A DNA stretch of 10,163 bases from Chloroflexota bacterium (GCA_026708165.1 JAPOVO010000293.1:1-10163); one strand, 5' to 3'; counted from the stretch's first letter, positions 1-7,725 are shown. Notes: generated by a model from the sequence alone, not told the origin. A program made the numbers and translations.

Positions 1-87
1 ATCGTGGGGCTGTTCATTCGGGGTCGCTTGTCGCTTCGATCCGCCCGGCTTCCTGCGAAGCAAGCCGAAGGAGAGCAGACCGCCTAA
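1..87 (+). CDS. Possible C-terminal tail of an upstream gene (partial)
   Basis: The frame is open from the window edge to a TAA at 85-87 and encodes 28 residues beginning IVGLFIRGRLS. It starts with a short hydrophobic stretch and ends in a charged tail, as at the cytoplasmic end of a membrane protein such as a transporter, but it is too short to assign to a family. It lies in the same reading frame as the ATPase gene that follows. An alternative is therefore that the TAA interrupts one longer gene, or that this stretch is non-coding. No function is claimed. Confidence 0.25.
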   Translation: MVGLFIRGRLSLRSARLPAKQAEGEQTA

Positions 88-297
88 GCCGGTTGCTGGA
101 AGGGGATCGGCAAAATCGCTCTGGGACTGTTCGAGCGTGCCACGCTCGCCATAGTAAACAAGTCTAAGTCGCCTGAAGCGACCATCCTCGGCCTGCAAAG
201 ACTCGAAGCCCGTATACCGTCAGGCGACCAGGGACTGGCCAAGGCGCTGGAGCTTTCGGACCGGGACGAGTGGCCCGCCCGTTATCTGGCCGGCAAG

Positions 298-2061
298 GTG
301 CTGGGAGGGTACACGGACATCGACGCCGTTACCGTCATCCAGCGGCTCGCCCGGCTGGCCGGGGACAAAGACCGTTTCGTGCGGGAAGGCAGCGCTTTCG
401 GGTACGGCAAGGCTTGGCTGAGCGAACACGGAGAGGTGCGAGAGATGATCCTGCGCGCCGCCCGTGAAGAGGGACCTGCCCAGCGCCGGGCGGTGGCGTT
501 CTCGGCGGTGGCGGCCATGCGGAAATCCCCAGGCATTGGCCTCGACATGATCGCCCCGCTGCTGGAAGAGCCGCTCAACTCCGCCGGTCCAAAGGACACC
601 CGCCAGATAGGCCGTCAGATCGTAGGGCAAACGTTCACCAGCGAAGCGCCGGAGCTTGCAATGGCGCTGGTGGAGCGTTGGGCCGGCAGCGGCAATGCAA
701 GGCTGCGCGGCGAGGCTGCGAGAGCACTTTCCGACGCGCTGCGCGAGACGTTTCCGGAGAGGACCGCCGCGGCGGAGACGCTGCTGAACGGGCAGTCGGA
801 AAACGGTCTGTCTACAGCAACCGTGAACGGTGAGTCCAAACCGGCGACGACGGAGGAGATCGAGACCCCCGAGGCGCTGATCGATCAAGTGATCGGTCAG
901 GACGAAGCGGCCGAGTTGGTGCGAATCGCGGCCCGGCAGCGGCGTTTCATATTGCTCGTAGGCGAACCAGGGACCGGCAAGAGCATGCTGGCTTCAGCCA
1001 TGAGCGAGATGCTCCCCGCCCGTGACCTTACCGACATTCTCGTCTACCCGAACAGCGAAAGCCGCGTCAGCCCTGTCATCGAAGAGGTCCCGGCGGGCGA
1101 GGGCGAGCGCCAGGTGCGTGACGCCAAACGCCGTCAGAAGACGGCCGAGACCTCGGTGAGCTACATATTCTGGGTGGGCGCGGCGGCGGCGGCCATCATC
1201 GCGGCTTTCTTCGCGATCTCCAAGGGCAACTATCTCTTCCTGGCCGGAGGCGGGGCCGCGATCCTGCTGCTGTTCATCCTCCGTCGCGTGTTTCGGTCGA
1301 CGGCCGCGGTGCCTGTGCCGAAATTACTGGTAAACAACGCCAAGCGGAAATCGGCGCCGTTCGTCGACGCTACGGGATTTCACGCCGGCGCGCTGCTCGG
1401 CGATGTGCGGCACGATCCCTTTCAGTCCGGCGGCTACGAGACTCCCGCGCATCAGCTCGTCGAGGCCGGGGCCATTCACGTGGCCAACGGCGGTGTGCTG
1501 TTCATCGATGAAGTCGCAACGCTTGGGATGGAGTCGCAGCAGAGCCTGCTCACCGCCATTCAGGAGCGCCGTTTTCCGATTTCGGGCCGCAGCCCCGGAT
1601 CCAGCGGATCGATGGTGCGGACAGGCGCCATCCCTTGCGATTTCGTCGTGGTCATTGCCGGAAACATGCAGGACATCGAGAAGATGCATCCCGCGTTACG
1701 ATCACGAATTCGCGGCGCCGGGTACGAGATCTATATGAACGACTCGATGGACGACAGCCAGGAAAACAGGGCGCGGATGTCGAAATTCGTGGCGCAGGAA
1801 GTCCGAAAGGACGGCAGAATCCCACACTTCGGCGAGGACGCCGTAGAGACAGTTGTCCGCCAGTCCCGACTGCGCGCAGGCAGCGAGGATAGATTGACGC
1901 TCAGACTCCGTGAGCTGGGCGGGCTGGTGCGGGCGGCGGGCGACCTGGCGCGGGTTCGCGGCGACCGGCTCGTTGAAGCACATCACGTCCAGCAGGCCAT
2001 CCCAAACGCGCGTTCGCTTGAAGAGCAGATTGCGGACAAGAGGGTTCTCAAGGACGGTTGA
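298..2061 (+). CDS. LonB-type membrane AAA+ ATPase lacking the peptidase domain
   Basis: From residue 190 on, this 587-residue product resembles the ATPase half of archaeal-type LonB. It has an [11 protein letters not shown] lead-in, Walker A GEPGTGKS (222-229), two hydrophobic segments (about 287-306 and 311-328) between Walker A and B, Walker B VLFIDEV (400-406), sensor 1 VIAGN (452-456), and an arginine-finger region ALRSR (466-470). The last residues are a LonB-like [10 protein letters not shown]. Membrane segments between Walker A and B are a known LonB trait. LonB proteins normally continue into a Ser-Lys peptidase domain; here the frame stops and I find no such domain downstream. The product may be an ATP-driven remodeller or an ATPase paired with a separate protease (inference). 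Residues 1-165 look helical and HEAT-like. The start is uncertain: GTG 298 is the first ordinary start codon but lacks a clear ribosome site, and coding-like sequence extends back to about 88. Confidence 0.8.
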   Translation: MLGGYTDIDAVTVIQRLARLAGDKDRFVREGSAFGYGKAWLSEHGEVREMILRAAREEGPAQRRAVAFSAVAAMRKSPGIGLDMIAPLLEEPLNSAGPKDTRQIGRQIVGQTFTSEAPELAMALVERWAGSGNARLRGEAARALSDALRETFPERTAAAETLLNGQSENGLSTATVNGESKPATTEEIETPEALIDQVIGQDEAAELVRIAARQRRFILLVGEPGTGKSMLASAMSEMLPARDLTDILVYPNSESRVSPVIEEVPAGEGERQVRDAKRRQKTAETSVSYIFWVGAAAAAIIAAFFAISKGNYLFLAGGGAAILLLFILRRVFRSTAAVPVPKLLVNNAKRKSAPFVDATGFHAGALLGDVRHDPFQSGGYETPAHQLVEAGAIHVANGGVLFIDEVATLGMESQQSLLTAIQERRFPISGRSPGSSGSMVRTGAIPCDFVVVIAGNMQDIEKMHPALRSRIRGAGYEIYMNDSMDDSQENRARMSKFVAQEVRKDGRIPHFGEDAVETVVRQSRLRAGSEDRLTLRLRELGGLVRAAGDLARVRGDRLVEAHHVQQAIPNARSLEEQIADKRVLKDG

Positions 2062-2122
2062 GATAGTCACAGCGCTTTGCCGCTCTTGGCGGCGGTGTTG
2101 AAAGTGAACTGCGTCCGGACCG

Positions 2123-2152
2123 TTGACACCGTTCAACCTGGCCGCGCATAAT
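2123..2152 (+). promoter_or_regulatory. Sigma70-like promoter for the ilv-leu operon
   Basis: A perfect -35 box TTGACA (2123-2128) is followed by 18 nt and then CATAAT (2147-2152), one mismatch from TATAAT. Transcription should start near 2159, just ahead of the T-box leader, giving a 5' leader of about 614 nt before ilvB. A second TATAGT at 2181-2186 has no -35 box at suitable spacing. The call rests on sequence match and on its position between the ATPase gene and the riboswitch. Confidence 0.6.
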
Positions 2153-2214
2153 TGGGAGCCTTTGTCGGAGAGGCGTTGGGTATAGTGCGCCCAATTTTCG
2201 CCGACTATGGGCAA

Positions 2215-2447
2215 AAGGCTGAGACGGGGAGTAGTAGGCAGCCAGCCGCTCTCTAGCGAGCCGGGAATGGTGCAAGCCCGGCGGGCGGTCCTTCCGAACT
2301 CGCCCCCGAGCCGCCGTCCTGAACCGTTGACGCAAATTAGGGACGGACGAGAGCCGGACGTTACCCGGCAAATGAGTGGGCGTTCAGACCGCCAAGCGGG
2401 GTGGTACCGCGGATACAGATTCCGTCCCCGTGTGGCGGTTGTTTTTT
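2215..2447 (+). promoter_or_regulatory. T-box riboswitch leader, leucine specifier (CUC)
   Basis: This is a full transcriptional T-box. Stem I runs from GGCU (2217-2220) to AGCC (2309-2312), with a kink-turn-like GA-rich base. The AGUAGUA strand (2230-2236) lies opposite the specifier loop. The apical hairpin GCCGGG/CCCGGC (2260-2265/2277-2282) encloses the typical loop AAUGGUGCAAG. The specifier follows CGAA and precedes GCCCCCGAGCC, which places CUC (Leu) at 2299-2301. Stem II pairs CCGUCC (2314-2319) with GGACGG (2341-2346). The stem IIA/B region has GCCGG/CCGGC (2353-2357/2365-2369) and UGAGUGG (2374-2380). The T-box core GGGGUGGUACCGCG (2398-2411) differs from consensus only at its first base. 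Its UGGU bulge (2402-2405) suits a tRNA with discriminator A, as in tRNA-Leu. Uncharged tRNA-Leu should stabilise the antiterminator (2397-2430) and allow readthrough into ilvB. Confidence 0.95.
2388..2447 (+). terminator. T-box-controlled intrinsic terminator
   Basis: A 14-nt arm at 2388-2401 pairs with 2426-2439 with only one mismatch (A2395-G2432) and one G-U pair, and is followed by UUGUUUUUU (2439-2447). The loop between the arms contains the T-box bulge. The antiterminator uses the inner part of the same helix, CGGGG (2397-2401) with CCCCG (2426-2430), plus GCGGA (2409-2413) with UCCGU (2421-2425). The outer ACCGCC/GGCGGU pairs are specific to the terminator. The 5' outer bases can instead pair upstream, GGCG (2379-2382) with CGCC (2390-2393), as a short stem III. 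Confidence 0.85.
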
Positions 2448-2772
2448 GTTGACCGCAGGCCGGGTCAATAAGACTGGCTTAAGGCAGCGTTTAAGTACGA
2501 CGCGCCGACAGCGGAAAGACAGCGACTAGAGTAGAAGACAGGCATTTGGAAGAAGAGACTTCAGAAGTGACTCGAAGGCGAATCGCAACATCGGAACGGG
2601 ACGGCCGCGTCTATCGTTCGACCTCGCTAATTCGCCTTACAGCTCCGGGAGGGCCGCTTGTAGCGGTACTCGGCGGGGACTCGCCGGGCGGCGAGAATCC
2701 CCGTTAGTCAGGATCCAATTTCAACAACACCGCCCCAGAGGGCGGATATAACCGGAGCAAAAGAGCAAACAA
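2448..2772 (+). promoter_or_regulatory. Long structured ilvB leader after the T-box
   Basis: About 325 nt separate the T-box terminator from the ilvB start, and I see no convincing gene, second T-box or leader peptide in them. The stretch contains several hairpins. AAGGCGAAT (2575-2583) pairs perfectly with ATTCGCCTT (2630-2638) around a smaller TCG(G)AACG/CGTTCGA stem. CCGCT/AGCGG forms a stem at 2654-2666. A strong compound hairpin at 2672-2705 pairs GGGGA with TCCCC and CTCGCC with GGCGAG, with an AA bulge. CCGCCC/GGGCGG (2730-2735/2740-2745) lies just before the ribosome site. None is followed by a T-tract, so they do not look like terminators. The role is unknown; they could affect ilvB translation or mRNA stability. 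Confidence 0.5.
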
Positions 2773-4452
2773 ATGATTGATCGAAAAGTCAGAACCGGCG
2801 GAAGCATCATCTGCGACGTTTTCCTGGAAGAAGGCGTCACCGCGATCTTCGGAATGCCCGGCGGCGCAAGCCTGCCGTTCTACGACTCCCTGTACGACTA
2901 CCCGCAGATAAAGCACTACCTGATGCGCAACGAGCAGGGCGCGGGCTACGCCGCCGACGGCTACGCGCGGGCTTTGAATTCGGTGGGAGTGGCGACGTCC
3001 ACTTCGGGGCCGGGAGCCACAAATCTGGTGACTCCAATAGCCAGTGCGATGATGGACTCCATACCGGTCGTATTCCTGACCGGACAGGTGGCGACTCCGT
3101 TTATCGGCACCGACGCGTTCCAGGAGACCGACATCACCGGCGTCACCATCCCTATCACCAAGCAGAACTACCTCGTCAAGAGCGTCCATGAGCTGCCGCG
3201 CATCATGAAAGAGGCGTTCTATCTGGCCCGATCCGGCCGCCCCGGCCCCGTGCTGGTGGATGTGCCGAAGGACGTTTTCCTGGACGAAACCGACGAACCG
3301 GTCCCGGAGTCGGTCGAGCTGCGAGGCTACAAGCCGGCGGGTGCGGGGCATCGCCGCATGATCCGCAAGGCCGCCGAGCTGATCGATAAGTCCGAGCGTC
3401 CGGTGATCATGGCCGGGCACGGCGTGGCAATTTCCGGCGCGTTCGAAGAGCTGCGCGAGCTTGCCGAGAAAGCGGAGATTCCGGTTATCACCACGCTGCA
3501 CGGCGTGGGCGACTTCCCCGAGACGCACCCATTGTCGTTCGGCATGATCGGTATGCACGGCATGTACTACGCGAACATGGCCGTCAGCGACTGCGACCTG
3601 ATTATCGGACTGGGCCTGAGGTTCGACGACCGCGTTACGGGAAGAGTGCCCGACTTCGCCCCCAAGGCGAAGATCATCCACGTGGACATCGATCCCGCCG
3701 AGATCGAAAAGGTCGTGCCTACCGCGGTCCCGATAGTCGGCGACGTAAAGGCTACGTTGCAGATACTCAATCCGCTGGTCAGCGCCAACACGCACACGGC
3801 GTGGCTGGAAGAGTTGAACCGGTTGAGGACGAATCATCCCTCGCACGAGCCGCCGCCGAACGAGGAGTTTCTGCCGCAGCACATGGTCCGCTACATCTAC
3901 GAGGCGACCGAGGGCGAAGCAATAGTCGTTGCCGACGTCGGCCAGAACCAGATGTGGGCCTCGCAGATGTTCTTCTACGAGAAGCCCTACACCTTCTTCT
4001 CGGCCGGCGGCCTGGGAGGAATGGGCTACGCGCTGCCGGCGGCGATGGGCGTGCAGGTGGCCCGCCCGGACCAGACTGTCTGGTGCGTGACCGGGGACGG
4101 CGGCTTGCAGATCAACATTCAGGAGCTCGCCGCAATGGCCGAATACAACATTCCGGTCAAGGTCGGCGTGATGAACAACGCCCATCTCGGCATGATCCGC
4201 CAGTGGCAGAACCGCTTCTACAACGGGCGGCTGATGGGCGCGGAGCTTATCAACCCCGACTTCGCCAAGGTCGCGGAGGCGTTTGGAATCCGCGGCATAC
4301 GAGCCGAGACCCAGGACGAGGCCCGAGACGCCATAAGCCAGGCCATGGAATTCGACGGTCCCGTTCTCGTCGATTTCATCGTGGACGAGCTGGAAGACTG
4401 CTATCCCATGGTCGAGCCCGGCGCGAGCCTGGCCGAAACGGTCGAACGATGA
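2773..4452 (+). CDS. ilvB: Acetolactate synthase, large (catalytic) subunit
   Basis: This cytoplasmic thiamine-diphosphate enzyme condenses two pyruvates to 2-acetolactate, or pyruvate with 2-ketobutyrate, the first common step to Val, Leu and Ile. The 559-residue product has normal family length and three domains: N-terminal TPP-binding (about 5-170, with FGMPGG and the catalytic glutamate in RNEQGAGYAADGYARA, E54), central FAD-type (about 190-325), and C-terminal TPP-binding (about 375-530). The TPP signature runs from GDGG (441-444) to MNN (467-469). The usual RHEQG motif reads RNEQG here, a mild variant. ATG 2773 puts the N-terminus in the usual place. Its ribosome site is weak: AAGAG is 7 nt upstream and GGAG 15 nt upstream. 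The stop overlaps the ilvN start, as expected for coupled subunits. Confidence 0.97.
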   Translation: MIDRKVRTGGSIICDVFLEEGVTAIFGMPGGASLPFYDSLYDYPQIKHYLMRNEQGAGYAADGYARALNSVGVATSTSGPGATNLVTPIASAMMDSIPVVFLTGQVATPFIGTDAFQETDITGVTIPITKQNYLVKSVHELPRIMKEAFYLARSGRPGPVLVDVPKDVFLDETDEPVPESVELRGYKPAGAGHRRMIRKAAELIDKSERPVIMAGHGVAISGAFEELRELAEKAEIPVITTLHGVGDFPETHPLSFGMIGMHGMYYANMAVSDCDLIIGLGLRFDDRVTGRVPDFAPKAKIIHVDIDPAEIEKVVPTAVPIVGDVKATLQILNPLVSANTHTAWLEELNRLRTNHPSHEPPPNEEFLPQHMVRYIYEATEGEAIVVADVGQNQMWASQMFFYEKPYTFFSAGGLGGMGYALPAAMGVQVARPDQTVWCVTGDGGLQINIQELAAMAEYNIPVKVGVMNNAHLGMIRQWQNRFYNGRLMGAELINPDFAKVAEAFGIRGIRAETQDEARDAISQAMEFDGPVLVDFIVDELEDCYPMVEPGASLAETVER

Positions 4453-4994
4453 AAACGGAGGGACTCAGCACGCTGGTCGCGCTCGTCGAAGACAATCCGG
4501 GCGTATTGACCAAGGTCGCCACGCTCTTTCGGCGCCGGGGCTTCAACATTGCCAGTCTCAACGTCGGTCACTCCGAGCAGCCCGGGATCTCCCGAATGAC
4601 GATAGTCATCGAGGGCACGGGCGCGCACATCAAGCAGTGCGAAAAGCACCTTTACAAGCTCGTCGAGGTCGTAAAGGTCGTCGACATTACGAATGCCGAC
4701 CGGGTCGACAAGGAGTTGGCCCTCGTCAAAATCGCGGCGCACGGCGCGGAACGGTCGTCGGTCGTCGCGCTGGCGCAAGCCTTCGACGGCGAAGTCGTGG
4801 ACGTCGGCCGCAACGCGTTGATAGTCCAGCTGACCGCTTCTCCGTATACCATTGAGCGGTTTCTGAGCCTGGCCGGCGATTTCGGAGTCGTCGAGTTGAC
4901 GCGCACCGGCTTGATTACGATGGCGCGCGGAGACGTTCGAAGGGCCAGGGGCCCGGTCGCCGCGAGACGCCCCGGATCGAATCACAAGGAGTAG
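4449..4994 (+). CDS. ilvN: Acetolactate synthase, small (regulatory) subunit
   Basis: This ACT-domain partner of IlvB raises its activity and gives feedback inhibition by branched-chain amino acids, typically valine. The start ATG at 4449 overlaps the ilvB stop (ATGA), indicating translational coupling. The frame stays open far upstream inside ilvB, but that part is a GC-driven shadow. The 181-residue protein begins [20 protein letters not shown]. Its ACT domain (about 5-78) contains the typical [12 protein letters not shown] and [12 protein letters not shown] segments, followed by the C-terminal small-subunit domain (about 85-160). Length is normal for a short bacterial IlvN/IlvH. The last 20 or so residues are an Arg-rich tail without clear family counterpart. 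The ilvC ribosome site AAGGAG (4986-4991) lies within its final codons. Confidence 0.96.
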   Translation: MKTEGLSTLVALVEDNPGVLTKVATLFRRRGFNIASLNVGHSEQPGISRMTIVIEGTGAHIKQCEKHLYKLVEVVKVVDITNADRVDKELALVKIAAHGAERSSVVALAQAFDGEVVDVGRNALIVQLTASPYTIERFLSLAGDFGVVELTRTGLITMARGDVRRARGPVAARRPGSNHKE

Positions 4995-4998
4995 CCGA

Positions 4999-6000
4999 AT
5001 GGCGACGATCTATTACGACGCGGACGCCGATCTCGACGAGATCGCCGGTCGACGAATCGCGGTTATCGGCTACGGCAGCCAGGGACACGCTCACGCGCTG
5101 AACCTCAAGGACAGCGGCGGCGACGTGATCGTGGGACTTCGCGAGGGCAGCTCCTCGCGCGTTCGGGCCGAGGCGGAAGACCTGCTCGTGCTGAGCACGG
5201 GCGAAGCCACACAGGCGTCCGACATCGTGATGATCCTCGTACCCGACCAGAACGCGGCGGAGATATATAACAACGAAATCGCTCCGAACTTAGAGCCGGG
5301 CAACATGCTGATGTTCGCCCACGGATTCAACATCCACTACGGACAGATCGTCCCGCCCAAAGACGTGGACGTGGCAATGGTGGCCCCCAAGGGACCTGGC
5401 CACATCATTCGCGACCAGTTCGAAGAGGGCGTTGGCGTGCCGGCGCTGTTCGCCATCCAGCAGGACGCCAGCGGGCGCGCCCGGCAGATAGCGCTCGCCT
5501 ACGCCAAGGCGCTCGGCGCGACCCGGGCCGGACTGATGGAGACGACCTTCAAGGACGAGACCGAGACCGATCTCTTCGGCGAGCAGGCCGTGCTCTGCGG
5601 CGGCGTGTCCAGTCTCATCAAGGCCGGTTTCGAAACGCTGGTGGAAGCGGGCTACGCTCCCGAGCTGGCCTACTTCGAGTGCCTGCACGAGTTGAAGCTG
5701 ATCGTGGACCTGATCTATCAGGGCGGGCTGGCCTACATGCGCTACTCGGTTAGCGACACCGCCGAATACGGAGACTACACCGGAGGCCCCAGGGTCATCG
5801 GCGCGGAGTCCCGGCAGGCGATGAAGGAATTGCTGGCGGACGTTCAGAGCGGATCGTTCGCGCGCGACTGGATTCTCGAAAACCAGGCCGGAAAGCCCGC
5901 GTTCAACGCCATGCGAAACCTCGACAGCGAGCATCCCGTCGAAGAGGTCGGCGCGCGGCTGCGTTCGATGATGCCTCACATTCAGAAGCCGAGAGAGTAA
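4999..6000 (+). CDS. ilvC: Ketol-acid reductoisomerase (class I)
   Basis: This enzyme isomerises and reduces acetolactate or acetohydroxybutyrate to the 2,3-dihydroxy acid using NAD(P)H and Mg2+. The 333-residue length marks the short class I form. The Rossmann domain (1-181) carries [17 protein letters not shown] from residue 24 and the proposed catalytic His in FAHGFN (H108). The knotted C-terminal domain (182-327) carries the metal ligands D191 and E195 (DLFGEQ) and E227 and E231 (ECLHELK). The cofactor loop LREGSSSR keeps the serines linked to NADPH phosphate binding, although the usual Trp after the second Ser is Arg, so NADPH preference is likely but not certain. ATG 4999 lies 7 nt after AAGGAG and 4 bp after the ilvN stop. 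A structured repeat follows the gene. Confidence 0.97.
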   Translation: MATIYYDADADLDEIAGRRIAVIGYGSQGHAHALNLKDSGGDVIVGLREGSSSRVRAEAEDLLVLSTGEATQASDIVMILVPDQNAAEIYNNEIAPNLEPGNMLMFAHGFNIHYGQIVPPKDVDVAMVAPKGPGHIIRDQFEEGVGVPALFAIQQDASGRARQIALAYAKALGATRAGLMETTFKDETETDLFGEQAVLCGGVSSLIKAGFETLVEAGYAPELAYFECLHELKLIVDLIYQGGLAYMRYSVSDTAEYGDYTGGPRVIGAESRQAMKELLADVQSGSFARDWILENQAGKPAFNAMRNLDSEHPVEEVGARLRSMMPHIQKPRE

Positions 6001-6051
6001 CGGCAATGGTCTCGACCCGGTCGATCGCCTGCGCCACGGCTGGCGTGCTCG

Positions 6052-6134
6052 CGCTTACCCTCCCCTCCCCCCGGTAAGGGGAGGAGGGGATCCTGGAAGG
6101 GCCGCCGTCGGATTTGGCGGCCCTTGGGTAAGCG
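6052..6134. repeat. Palindromic intergenic element, potential three-way junction
   Basis: An 83-bp element sits between ilvC and leuA. Its ends are perfect 9-bp inverted repeats, CGCTTACCC (6052-6060) and GGGTAAGCG (6126-6134). Inside are two more hairpins. One is an imperfect C-rich/G-rich stem (6059-6070 with 6078-6089, loop CCGGTAA). The other is a perfect 10-bp stem AAGGGCCGCC/GGCGGCCCTT (6097-6106/6116-6125) with a 9-nt loop. Together they make a compact three-way junction in DNA or RNA. Terminal inverted repeats plus internal palindromes resemble REP/MITE-like dispersed elements. I see no target-site duplication and cannot count copies from one window. No immediate T-tract follows, so it is probably not a simple terminator. 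Confidence 0.65.
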
Positions 6135-6146
6135 AGTTTTCCAACT

Positions 6147-6151
6147 AGGAG
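6147..6151 (+). promoter_or_regulatory. Ribosome binding site fixing the leuA TTG start
   Basis: AGGAG lies 8 nt before a TTG at 6160. An alternative in-frame TTG at 6124 falls inside the 10-bp hairpin of the repeat and has no ribosome site. The protein from 6160 begins (M)[15 protein letters not shown], where LeuA proteins normally begin. The site therefore supports 6160 as the start. Confidence 0.8.
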
Positions 6152-6159
6152 CACCAGAG

Positions 6160-7725
6160 TTGAGACAGATACGGATTTTCGACACGACACTGCGCGACGG
6201 CGAGCAGGCCGCGGGCGGCGCGCTGACCCTCGAGGAAAAGCTGGAGATCGGCCGCCAGCTCACGCGGCTCAAAGTCGACGTTATCGAGGCCGGGTTTCCC
6301 TCGACCTCGCCCGGCGATTTCAAAGCCGTCGAGACGATGAGCAGGGAGTTTCGCGATGTCGAGATCGCGGCGCTCTCCGGGTTTCGGGAGAACCAGCTCG
6401 AGCGTACGTGGGAGGCGCTGAAATCGGCCGAGCGCCCGCTGCTGCACACGGTAATCTCAACCTCCGACATACACATCGAAAAGCAGCTCAGAATCTCCAG
6501 GCGGGAGCTTGTCGAGCTGACCGGCAGAACGGTGCGATTCGCGAAAAATATGTGCCCGCACGTGGAGTTTTCCGCGATGGACGCCACCCGCAGCGATCCC
6601 GACTTCGTCTGCGAGGTGTTCGCCGAGGCGATAGCCGCGGGTGCTACGGTCGTGAACATCCCCGACTCGGTCGGCTACGCCATGCCCGGAGAATTTGCGG
6701 AGCTTGTCCGCTATTGCATGAACAACGTGCCGGGCATCGACGAGGTGATTGTCTCGGTGCACTGCCACGACGACCTCGGGCAGGCGGTTTCCAACTCGCT
6801 CGCCGGAATACTGGAAGGCGTCTCGCAGGTCGAGTGCACGATCAACGGCGTCGGCGAGCGCGCCGGCAACGCCTCGCAGGAAGAGATCGTCATGGCCCTG
6901 CGCACGCGCGCGGACTACTACCAGGCGGGAACCCGGATGGTCCACTCCGAGCTTTTCAAAACCAGCCGGATGGTCAGCAGCTACATGGGCATGGTCGTCC
7001 CGCCCAACAAGGCAGTCGTGGGCGCCAACGCGTTCGCCCACTCGTCAGGCCTGCACCAGGATGGAATGCTCAAGGAGCGCACCACATACGAGATCATGCG
7101 TCCCGAGGACGTGGGCCAGGGTCACAGCAAGATCGTGCTCGGCAAGACGTCGGGCCGGCACGCGTTTCGCGCCCACCTCGAAGAGATCGGCATCGATTTG
7201 GAGACTACCGACTTCGAGGCCGTATTCCTGGCTTTCAAGCAGCTCGCGGACCGCAAGAAGGAGGTTTCGGACCGGGACATCCAGGCGATTCTCGAAGACC
7301 AGTTTCACCAGGCGTTCGATCAGGCGTACGAGCTGGACATGGTCCAGGTGACCTGCGGCAGCAACAGCATCCCCACGGCCACCGTGCGGCTTAAGTCCGA
7401 CGACGGCAAGGTCCTTAAGGACGCCGCGCTCGGCACCGGACCGGTCGACGCCGTCTACCAGGCGATAAACCGCATAATCGACGTTCCGAACGAGTTGACC
7501 GAGTTCTCGGTCAACTCGGTTACCGAAGGGATAGACGCCTTGGGCGAGGTGACCATCAAGATCGAGAGCCGCGGGCGGACGTTTACCGGATACGGCGCGG
7601 ACACGGACATCATCGTCGCGAGCGCCAAGGCATACGTGAACTCGTTGAACCGCCTGCTCAGCATCCTTGGGGTCGAAGCGCAGGAGGACGCCCGCGCCGC
7701 GGTCGCGGCAGGAGTGGCAAGCTGA
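6160..7725 (+). CDS. leuA: 2-Isopropylmalate synthase
   Basis: LeuA joins acetyl-CoA to 2-ketoisovalerate, the committed step to leucine. From TTG 6160 the protein is 521 residues, normal for the bacterial enzyme. The TIM barrel carries signature 1 LRDGEQ (catalytic R12, metal ligand D13) and signature 2 with HCHDDLG (metal ligands H201 and H203) and NGVGERAGN (N237). [12 protein letters not shown] and [11 protein letters not shown] follow. The region from about residue 390 to 510, including [17 protein letters not shown], matches the C-terminal LeuA dimer domain that binds leucine for feedback inhibition. The motifs favour LeuA over citramalate synthase or homocitrate synthase. After GEQ the usual SPG-type residues read AAGG, a small variant. 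The stop overlaps the leuC ATG by one base. Confidence 0.96.
   Translation: MRQIRIFDTTLRDGEQAAGGALTLEEKLEIGRQLTRLKVDVIEAGFPSTSPGDFKAVETMSREFRDVEIAALSGFRENQLERTWEALKSAERPLLHTVISTSDIHIEKQLRISRRELVELTGRTVRFAKNMCPHVEFSAMDATRSDPDFVCEVFAEAIAAGATVVNIPDSVGYAMPGEFAELVRYCMNNVPGIDEVIVSVHCHDDLGQAVSNSLAGILEGVSQVECTINGVGERAGNASQEEIVMALRTRADYYQAGTRMVHSELFKTSRMVSSYMGMVVPPNKAVVGANAFAHSSGLHQDGMLKERTTYEIMRPEDVGQGHSKIVLGKTSGRHAFRAHLEEIGIDLETTDFEAVFLAFKQLADRKKEVSDRDIQAILEDQFHQAFDQAYELDMVQVTCGSNSIPTATVRLKSDDGKVLKDAALGTGPVDAVYQAINRIIDVPNELTEFSVNSVTEGIDALGEVTIKIESRGRTFTGYGADTDIIVASAKAYVNSLNRLLSILGVEAQEDARAAVAAGVAS

Noticed and set aside
2079..2093. Hairpin GCCGC/GCGGC after the ATPase gene as a terminator
   Set aside because: It has only 5 bp and no T-tract, which is insufficient for an intrinsic terminator call.
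2119..2137. ACCGTT direct repeat and GTTGA/TCAAC inverted repeat over the -35 box as an operator
   Set aside because: The arms are 5-6 bp and easily explained by chance. ACCGTTGAC also recurs at 2323-2331 inside the T-box, where it has no operator role.
2207..2452. Small ORF of 81 codons across the T-box leader
   Set aside because: It coincides with conserved T-box RNA structure, which explains the sequence. It has no ribosome site and no resemblance to a leader peptide.
2672..2705. The strong hairpin before ilvB as a second terminator
   Set aside because: It is stable but is followed by GTTAGTCAGG rather than a run of T, so intrinsic termination is unlikely.
2704..4185. A 493-codon open frame on the minus strand opposite ilvB
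   Set aside because: The opposite strand encodes a complete, motif-rich IlvB. The antisense product is rich in His, Arg, Val and Asp, as expected from reading GC-rich codons backwards, and shows no recognisable domain.
3801..4448. N-terminal extension of ilvN back into ilvB
   Set aside because: The extra 216 codons are an out-of-frame reading of the IlvB TPP-binding domain and are Arg-rich and featureless. The ATGA overlap at 4449 gives the normal IlvN start.
6408..7394. A 328-codon frame inside leuA on the same strand
   Set aside because: It is an out-of-frame shadow of the catalytic domain of LeuA, with Arg/Ala/Gly-rich composition and no ribosome site.
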